Assembly (NCBI RefSeq): GCF_937128415.1
Contig: NZ_CAKZMJ010000065.1
Coordinates: 127,501 to 155,000, forward strand
Direction of reading: 5' to 3'
Length of the DNA stretch: 27,500 nucleotides
Source of the DNA: an uncultured Caldilinea sp.
Lineage (GTDB): Bacteria > Chloroflexota > Anaerolineae > Caldilineales > Caldilineaceae
In this document: positions 17,647 through 27,500 of the stretch, in pieces
How positions within the stretch are numbered: position 1 is the stretch's first letter
Layout of the letters: the number at the start of each line of letters is the position of its first letter
Position numbers and translations under genes: made by a program
The notes under the pieces: model-generated
Database searches by the model: none
Seen by the model: the letters and a program-made list of their open reading frames with translations, nothing else
What the model was told of the DNA's origin: nothing

Positions 17647-17700
17647 AGCATAGCGCAGGAATGTCTGAAGTGCATATGCGCGTCGTTAGTTTTGCATATG
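17647..17700 (-). promoter_or_regulatory. Candidate hsp20 promoter with paired TGCATATG elements
   Basis: On the minus strand TATGCT (17652-17647) is a plausible -10 about 95 bases before the ATG. The -35 position is poor (ATGCAC) but overlaps one copy of TGCATATG (17671-17678); a second identical copy lies at 17693-17700, 22 bases (about two helix turns) away. Two same-face copies over and behind a weak -35 look like an activator or repressor site. I saw no CIRCE element. Confidence 0.35.
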
Positions 17701-17820
17701 AAGATTTGAAGGCAAGAAGAACGGAGGTCCGCTGCAGGAATGCTGCGGAAATGCAGGGCGCGCAGAAAGAAGGTCTTTGCGCTCTCTGCGGCGTCTTTCC
17801 CGGCGCAGTGGCAGAAGCGC

Positions 17821-18663
<843 letters not shown>

Positions 18664-18708
18664 TCCGTTATCCCCCTGATGGTGAACCGCAACTGCATCG
18701 GCTGGCTG

Positions 18709-18717
18709 ATTATACCA
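18709..18717 (-). promoter_or_regulatory. Extended -10 promoter TGGTATAAT for the DUF1624 gene
   Basis: On the minus strand the bases read TGGTATAAT: a perfect -10 hexamer with the TGn extension. Its end is 45 bases before the ATG at 18663. No good -35 is visible; that position (about 18732-18737) falls inside the tandem repeat next to it. Confidence 0.6.
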
Positions 18718-18723
18718 TCGATG

Positions 18724-18836
18724 TTGTTTCTTCCGACATTGTTTCTTCTGACATTGTTTCTTCCGACATTGTTTCTTCCGACATTGTTTCTTCCAGCATT
18801 GTTTCTCGTCGTTGTTTCTCGTCCGCGTTTGTTTCG
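18724..18836. repeat. 15-bp tandem repeat, five copies plus a degenerate end
   Basis: The unit TTGTTTCTTCCGACA starts at 18724, 18739, 18754, 18769 and 18784, with single-base changes in copy 2 (T for C) and two in copy 5. The pattern then decays at 18799, 18812 and 18829, where only TTGTTTC is kept and the spacing changes to 13 and 17. It lies between two divergent genes. On the minus strand it can be read as EETMS repeats inside a 50-codon ORF (18710-18862), but that ORF has no RBS and its stop lies in the TATAAT box, so I treat the repeat as non-coding. Confidence 0.9.
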
Positions 18837-18882
18837 GAGTAAAATGGGGAAAAGGTTTTCATGCATATCGAAAGGTGTTGCG

Positions 18883-19377
18883 ATGGGACTTGACTGCGAC
18901 GTGGCCCGTGCACGCGCCGGCCACATTCGACTGATGCGTCACACGCTGGCCGTCCTTGAGTTCATGCTCGCCGATGTGAGCCAGGACGTTGCAACGACGC
19001 GCCGCGACCCAGCGGACGGCGAACGAGGCTGGACGGTCCTGGAGGTGGTCTGCCATCTGCGCGACTTCGACCGCATCTTTCAAAGCCGCGTGCGCCAGAT
19101 GCTGCGGGAAGAGGAGCCAAAGCTTCAGGCGTACGATCATGAACGGATGGCGATCGAATTTCGCTACAACGAACAGGACTTGCGCACAGCGCTGGCCGAG
19201 CTGCACGCCTCGCGTCAGGAATTCGCCGCCCTGTTTGAATCTTTGAGCGAGGCGCAATGGCGACGTTCCGCAATTCATCCTGAGCGTGGCCACTTCACGA
19301 TGGACGACGCCCTGATGCAGGTCGGGCTGCACGATGCATTGCATCTGGAGCAGATTACGCGCATTTTGCGAGGGTGA
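18883..19377 (+). CDS. DinB-fold (DinB/YfiT-like) metalloprotein
   Basis: A 164-residue four-helix-bundle protein. It keeps the three metal-binding histidines: H58 in EVVCHLRDFD, and H150 and H154 in GLHDALHLEQI. Helices with RLMRHTLAVLEFMLADV and DLRTALAELHASRQEFAAL fit the fold. The family includes thiol-S-transferases that use low-molecular-weight thiols and many unknowns. The start could be ATG 18844 (with GGAG before it) or ATG 18883 (AAAGG before it); I chose 18883 because TAAAAT at 18840-18845 may be a -10 and the extra 13 residues look atypical. The downstream gene begins at or near its stop codon, so it heads an operon. Confidence 0.82.
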   Translation: MGLDCDVARARAGHIRLMRHTLAVLEFMLADVSQDVATTRRDPADGERGWTVLEVVCHLRDFDRIFQSRVRQMLREEEPKLQAYDHERMAIEFRYNEQDLRTALAELHASRQEFAALFESLSEAQWRRSAIHPERGHFTMDDALMQVGLHDALHLEQITRILRG

Positions 19378-19382
19378 TGCGG

Positions 19383-19697
19383 ATGTGGGCGTTTTTACGC
19401 ATGATGCTCAGCGCTGCGCTGACCGCCCTGGCCCTGCCGTTCTATCTGCGCTGGGCCGGCGAACAATCCGAAGCGCAGATCGACAAGATGCAGAAGGCCG
19501 TTCATTTCACGCCGGGCGCCGAAGCGCCGGTGCCCGCTGAGGTGGCGGCGGGCGCCATCGGCCTGGGCGTCAGCCATTTTGCAGTTGCGCGTGCGCTGCG
19601 CCTGGGCTGGCTCGAAGCGTTCGTGAGTCTGTTGCTCGGCGTCGCCATCGGTCTATTCGTCTTTATCTACCGCATGCTGGGCGAAGAGGAATCATGA
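19383..19697 (+). CDS. Small membrane protein
   Basis: A 104-residue protein with hydrophobic segments at ~1-20 (MWAFLRMMLSAALTALALPF), a middle amphipathic stretch (VAAGAIGLGVSHFAVARAL) and a C-terminal TM (FVSLLLGVAIGLFVFIYRML). I do not recognise a family. GAGGG (19370-19374) is best spaced for the ATG at 19383; ATG 19377, overlapping the DinB stop, or GTG 19374 are alternatives. The stop overlaps the ATG of the DUF3891 gene (ATGA). The tight coupling on both sides supports it being a real gene. Confidence 0.7.
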   Translation: MWAFLRMMLSAALTALALPFYLRWAGEQSEAQIDKMQKAVHFTPGAEAPVPAEVAAGAIGLGVSHFAVARALRLGWLEAFVSLLLGVAIGLFVFIYRMLGEEES

Positions 19698-20479
19698 TCG
19701 TCCGCGCTCTCGGGGATGGTCGGCTGCTCTGCATCCATCAGACCTCCCATGCGATGATGGCGGAGGCCTTCTGCCGCCATTGGGGCAACCGGGACTTTGC
19801 GCAACCGTCTCCCTATGACGCCGTCATGCTGGCGATCGGCCAACATGACAACGGCTGGTGGGAGTGGGAGCAACAGCCTCGACTGCGCAGCGACGGCTAT
19901 CCCATGGATTTTGTGCACGATGACGATCCATTGGGCAAGGTCGCGCTCTGGCGGCGCGGGGTGGCCCGCGCCAGCGCTCAACATCCTTACGCCGGCCTGC
20001 TGGTGGCTCGCCATGCGGCGCTGCTCTATGGGGCCTTTCCCGGACACGGACTGGACGACAAGGCGCGGACGGCGATCCAACGCTTCAGCGAAGATGCCGA
20101 TGCGCTGGCGGAGCGTGTGCGCCTTGCCTTGCGCGAAGTCTCCGAGGCGACCGAATGGTTGGCGCCGGTGCGCATCGAGGCGAACACGCGCTTGTTGCAG
20201 TTCGGCGACGTCGCCAGCCTGCAGGTGTTGATGCCTTGGGCGAATCGTCGAGAAATTGAACATTGCCCGGTCGACTTTGAAGGCGCTGAGACGACGATCG
20301 TGATGGCCTACGATGAAAAATGCATTCACTTTGAGCCATGGCCTTTCGGCGTCGAGTCCTTCACCGTCTCGGTCGTCGGCCGCGTGCTTCCGCAAACTCA
20401 CTTTGTCTCAGAGGCCGAGTATCGCGCCGCCCTGCTGGCGGCGCCGTTCAAACAGATGACATGGCGCGTGGAAAGGTAA
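19694..20479 (+). CDS. DUF3891 family protein
   Basis: A 261-residue soluble protein with the DUF3891 pattern: MIVR at the start, IHQTSHAMMAEAFCRHWG (14-31), then LAIGQHDNGWWEWEQQP (47-62). The H19 and H51-D52 pairs resemble an HD-type metal site, which would fit a phosphohydrolase-like fold, but no activity is established for the family. It overlaps the small membrane protein by four bases and is followed after 7 bases by the FAD/Fe-S gene, so it is inside one operon. The function is unknown. Confidence 0.8.
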   Translation: MIVRALGDGRLLCIHQTSHAMMAEAFCRHWGNRDFAQPSPYDAVMLAIGQHDNGWWEWEQQPRLRSDGYPMDFVHDDDPLGKVALWRRGVARASAQHPYAGLLVARHAALLYGAFPGHGLDDKARTAIQRFSEDADALAERVRLALREVSEATEWLAPVRIEANTRLLQFGDVASLQVLMPWANRREIEHCPVDFEGAETTIVMAYDEKCIHFEPWPFGVESFTVSVVGRVLPQTHFVSEAEYRAALLAAPFKQMTWRVER

Positions 20480-20486
20480 ATCGAGG

Positions 20487-21941
<1,455 letters not shown>

Positions 21942-21960
21942 AGGTTAGGGAAGAACACAG

Positions 21961-22455
<495 letters not shown>

Positions 22456-22506
22456 CTCATCTTGAGCAATCGATAATACCGATTCGGCTAGAGGAGATCG
22501 CCAGGA

Positions 22507-23728
22507 GTGAAACCGTCTTCCGTTCTCTTTCCCCCCGCCGTCATCGGCGTCTTCGGCAGCGGACAGCTTGGACGGATGCTGGCGCTGGCTGCACGGGCGA
22601 TGGGGTATCGCATTCACACCTATTCGCCTGACCGGGATTCGCCCACCGGACAGGTCGCCGATCGCGAAGTCTGCGCCCCCTATGACGACCTGGACGCCGT
22701 GCGCAATTTCGTGAGAGAGGTCGACGTCGTCACCTTTGAGTTCGAGAACGTCGCCGCCGCCGTCGCAGAGGTGGCCGCCGAGGAAGGCGTCCCGGTGCGG
22801 CCAGGAGGACATGTCCTGCACACGACGCAGCAACGGCTCCGCGAGAAGCAATTTTTGCGCGGCGCCGGCCTGCCGGTGACGCCCTTCGCAGCCGTGCGCA
22901 CCGAAGAAGATTTGCGGAGCGCCATGGACCAGATCGGGGCGCCCGCCGTTCTCAAAACCGCTGCATTCGGCTACGACGGCAAGGGGCAGATGCGCATCGA
23001 CGCGCCTGAACAGGCGCTTTCGGCGTGGAACGCGATCGGGCGACAGGAGGCCATCCTTGAAGGCTTCGTCGATTTTGAACGCGAGCTTTCGGTCGTCGCT
23101 GCGCGCGGGATGGATGGCGCATTCGCGCACTGGGGCGTCATCGAGAATGTCCATCGCAACCATATTCTCGACCTTTCCGTAGCGCCGGCCCGGCTCGAGC
23201 CTCGCCTGGCCTGCGAGGCGATCGAGCTGGCGCGGGCGGTGCTGGAAGCGCTCGACGTGGTGGGGGTGCTTTGCGTCGAAATGTTCCTCGATCGTCGCGG
23301 GCGGCTGTTAATCAACGAGCTGGCGCCGCGACCGCACAACTCCGGCCATCTGACCATCGAGGCGTCGATCACCAGCCAATTCGAGCAACAGGCGCGCGCC
23401 GTCTGTGGACTGCCGCTGGGAGCCACCGACCTGCTCCGCCCCGCCGCCATGGCCAATCTGTTGGGCGACCTCTGGAGTCACGGAGAGCCGAACTGGGCGG
23501 CGGCGCTCGCCGACCGCGGGATTAAGCTGCATCTGTACGGCAAAAAAGAGCCGCGCAAGGGACGTAAAATGGGACACTTGACGGCATTGGCGGATACAAT
23601 AGAAGAAGCGCGGGCGCGCGTGTTGAAGGCTCGCAGCGTCTTGGCGAGGCAACATGATTCAGCCCTCGAATCCAGAGAAACAGCCGCTCTGAGCGAATGG
23701 GCTGACGTGGTCAACGAGGGAGGGTCGC

Positions 23729-23739
<11 letters not shown>
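22507..23739 (+). CDS. purK: N5-carboxyaminoimidazole ribonucleotide synthase
   Basis: A 410-residue ATP-grasp enzyme that makes N5-CAIR from AIR, bicarbonate and ATP, the step before PurE. It has GSGQLGRMLALAARAMGY near the N-terminus (17-34), VVTFEFENV (74-82), the ATP-grasp region EGFVDFERELSVVAARG, and NELAPRPHNSGH (270-281), which binds metal and substrate. The start is GTG with AGGA next to it and GAGGAGAT a few bases further up. The C-terminus extends ~20 residues beyond the usual end and runs into purF: the stop lies 11 bases inside it, so translation is coupled. Confidence 0.96.
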
Positions 23740-25150
<1,411 letters not shown>

Positions 25151-25153
25151 ACA

Positions 25154-25945
<792 letters not shown>

Positions 25946-25986
25946 CCCTGGGCCAAGTCATCTGGCGACCAACGCAGGTTTGGCTT

Positions 25987-26005
25987 CCGGCCAGACGCCG
26001 GTTTT
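25987..26005 (+). terminator. Terminator-like hairpin after the crotonase gene
   Basis: CCGGC (25987-25991), loop CAGAC, GCCGG (25997-26001), then TTTT (26002-26005). The stem is short but all G-C. It lies in the 81-base gap between the convergent crotonase and DUF1028 genes, where a plus-strand terminator is expected. Confidence 0.5.
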
Positions 26006-26026
26006 CTGCAAAATGGAGGCAAGGCT

Positions 26027-26961
26027 TCAGCGTGCTTCCATCAGACGCTGCAAAAGCGCCGAATCCTGCGGTAAAAGGCCTGCATCCATCAGCCGTGGCG
26101 GCAGTTCGCGCCAGATAGGTTGCACGTCGTAAACCTGTCTGAGAAGAGGAAGCGCAGCATCCACCTGGCCGACCTTCGCCAGCGCACAGGCGAACCAAAA
26201 CAACCCCTCCGGGTTGTCCGGCATGAGGTCGGGCGCTTCGGCGAAGCGCCTTTTCGCCGCCTCGATTTTTTCGGGCGTCACATCGCTCTCTTGAAGCAAC
26301 GCCTCGGCTGCATCCCATTCATCGTAGGCCCGACGCACGCGCAGCAGGCGCCGCAGCTCAGTCAGCGGTTCGGGATGATCGTCGACGCGCAGGTCGATCC
26401 GTCGATCCACCCACGAGGGGCCGGAGGCCTGCAGGTTCGCCACCACCATTGCAGCCGACTGTCGCCCGCGAAGATCGCCGCCCTCGCCTTCCGCCGCTTC
26501 CAGTGCCGCCATCATGCGCTCGGCCAGGTCGCCCTTCGTTTGCTCGTAGGCTTCGGCCATGGCGTCCCAGACTGTTGCTTTCGTCATCAGGTTGGCTTGA
26601 ACCGAGTAGCCCTCGCCGCTGCGATGGCCGGCGAAGGCGATGCATTGAACGCCGGTGTGGGTGGCGACATTGCCGTGAACGTCCACCATCGCCACCTGAC
26701 GACGCTCCCGTTGCGGATCGGCGGCGAGCAGCCCGGCCAACGCCTGCGAAGCCGTTTTGCCCGCAGCCATCATCGCCAGCCCCAACGGCCCATACGAAAT
26801 CTCCACAAAGGACTGCGTCGCTACAGCGCCGACGCCCGCCTGCACCCAGGGCACAACAACGCCGGTTCCAAAATAGTGAGACTGCACCGCTGCGCCAAGC
26901 TGGCCGATTGAAGGGTCGCAGGCGACGATCGAATAGGTGTGTGCCAGGCGAAACGAGCGCA

Positions 26962-26962
<1 letters not shown>
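26027..26962 (-). CDS. DUF1028 (Ntn-hydrolase-like) protein with helical C-terminal domain
   Basis: A 311-residue protein. The N-terminal ~215 residues are DUF1028: HTYSIVACDPSIGQLGAAVQS (8-28), QAGVGAVATQSFVEISYG, ADPQRERRQVAMVD, and GGDLRGRQSAAMVVA. The family has an Ntn-hydrolase-like fold; T9 or S11 near the N-terminus would be the candidate nucleophile, and the activity is not known. The C-terminal ~95 residues are helical, with a TPR-like pattern (GLFWFACALAKVGQVDAALPLL). The ATG at 26962 is used because GGAGGAG precedes it and because it overlaps the TGA of the upstream gene (TGATG); a longer frame to 27016 adds 18 residues inside that gene. Confidence 0.85.

Positions 26963-27500
<538 letters not shown>

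Noticed and set aside
18724..18836. CRISPR-like array
   Set aside because: The 15-bp units are directly adjacent without spacers and there are no cas genes.
18710..18862. A 50-codon minus-strand ORF with EETMS repeats
   Set aside because: No ribosome-binding site, its stop codon lies in the TATAAT box, and the repeat explains the pattern.

Overview
This is a GC-rich bacterial window, densely packed with genes on both strands and with many start/stop overlaps. The gene mix points to the phylum Chloroflexota, probably Anaerolineae/Caldilineae: a DUF2079 membrane protein with repeated extracytoplasmic beta domains, an O-antigen ligase fused to a glycosidase-like domain, split Wzz/CpsD-like proteins, a WS/DGAT acyltransferase, an ATC hydrolase and a fused FAD/2Fe-2S oxidoreductase. 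That placement is inferred from protein style, not from a marker gene. I saw no rRNA, tRNA, CRISPR array, insertion sequence or prophage.

Layout. 1-569 is the 3' end of an amidohydrolase. 585-4680 (minus) holds a CHAT-domain protease-like gene followed at once by a large glycosidase-like/O-antigen-ligase fusion. Divergent from these, 4761-12578 (plus) is a surface-polysaccharide block: a multi-pass membrane protein, a short Wzz-like co-polymerase, a DUF2079 GT-C-like protein, a CpsD-like ATPase with a degenerate P-loop, a long-type glucose-1-phosphate thymidylyltransferase (rmlA), an unknown protein and dTDP-glucose 4,6-dehydratase (rmlB). rmlC and rmlD are absent. 12726-14291 is a WS/DGAT acyltransferase with an extra Cys/His tail. 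14331-18663 (minus) carries an MFS exporter coupled to an M20 amidohydrolase, a small heat-shock protein with a strong terminator, and an HGSNAT-type membrane acyltransferase. A 15-bp tandem repeat lies next to a TGGTATAAT promoter element between that last gene and the next block.

18883-21941 (plus) is a tightly overlapped run: a DinB-fold protein, a small membrane protein, a DUF3891 protein and a fused FAD-[2Fe-2S] subunit of the molybdenum-hydroxylase type. 21961-25945 is purE-purK-purF plus a crotonase-family gene. 26027-27500 (minus) is a DUF1028 Ntn-like hydrolase coupled to an ATC hydrolase that runs off the window.

How the parts fit. The left half looks like a cell-surface polysaccharide locus in which several classical parts are altered: a polymerase/ligase fused to a glycosidase-like domain whose nucleophile position is Arg, a kinase-like protein without P-loop glycines or a Tyr tail, and a very short Wzz. 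A caspase-like CHAT protein is coupled to it. This is the best candidate here for an undescribed system. The right half is mostly metabolic: de novo purine synthesis (PurE, PurK, PurF), fatty acyl and thiol-related enzymes.
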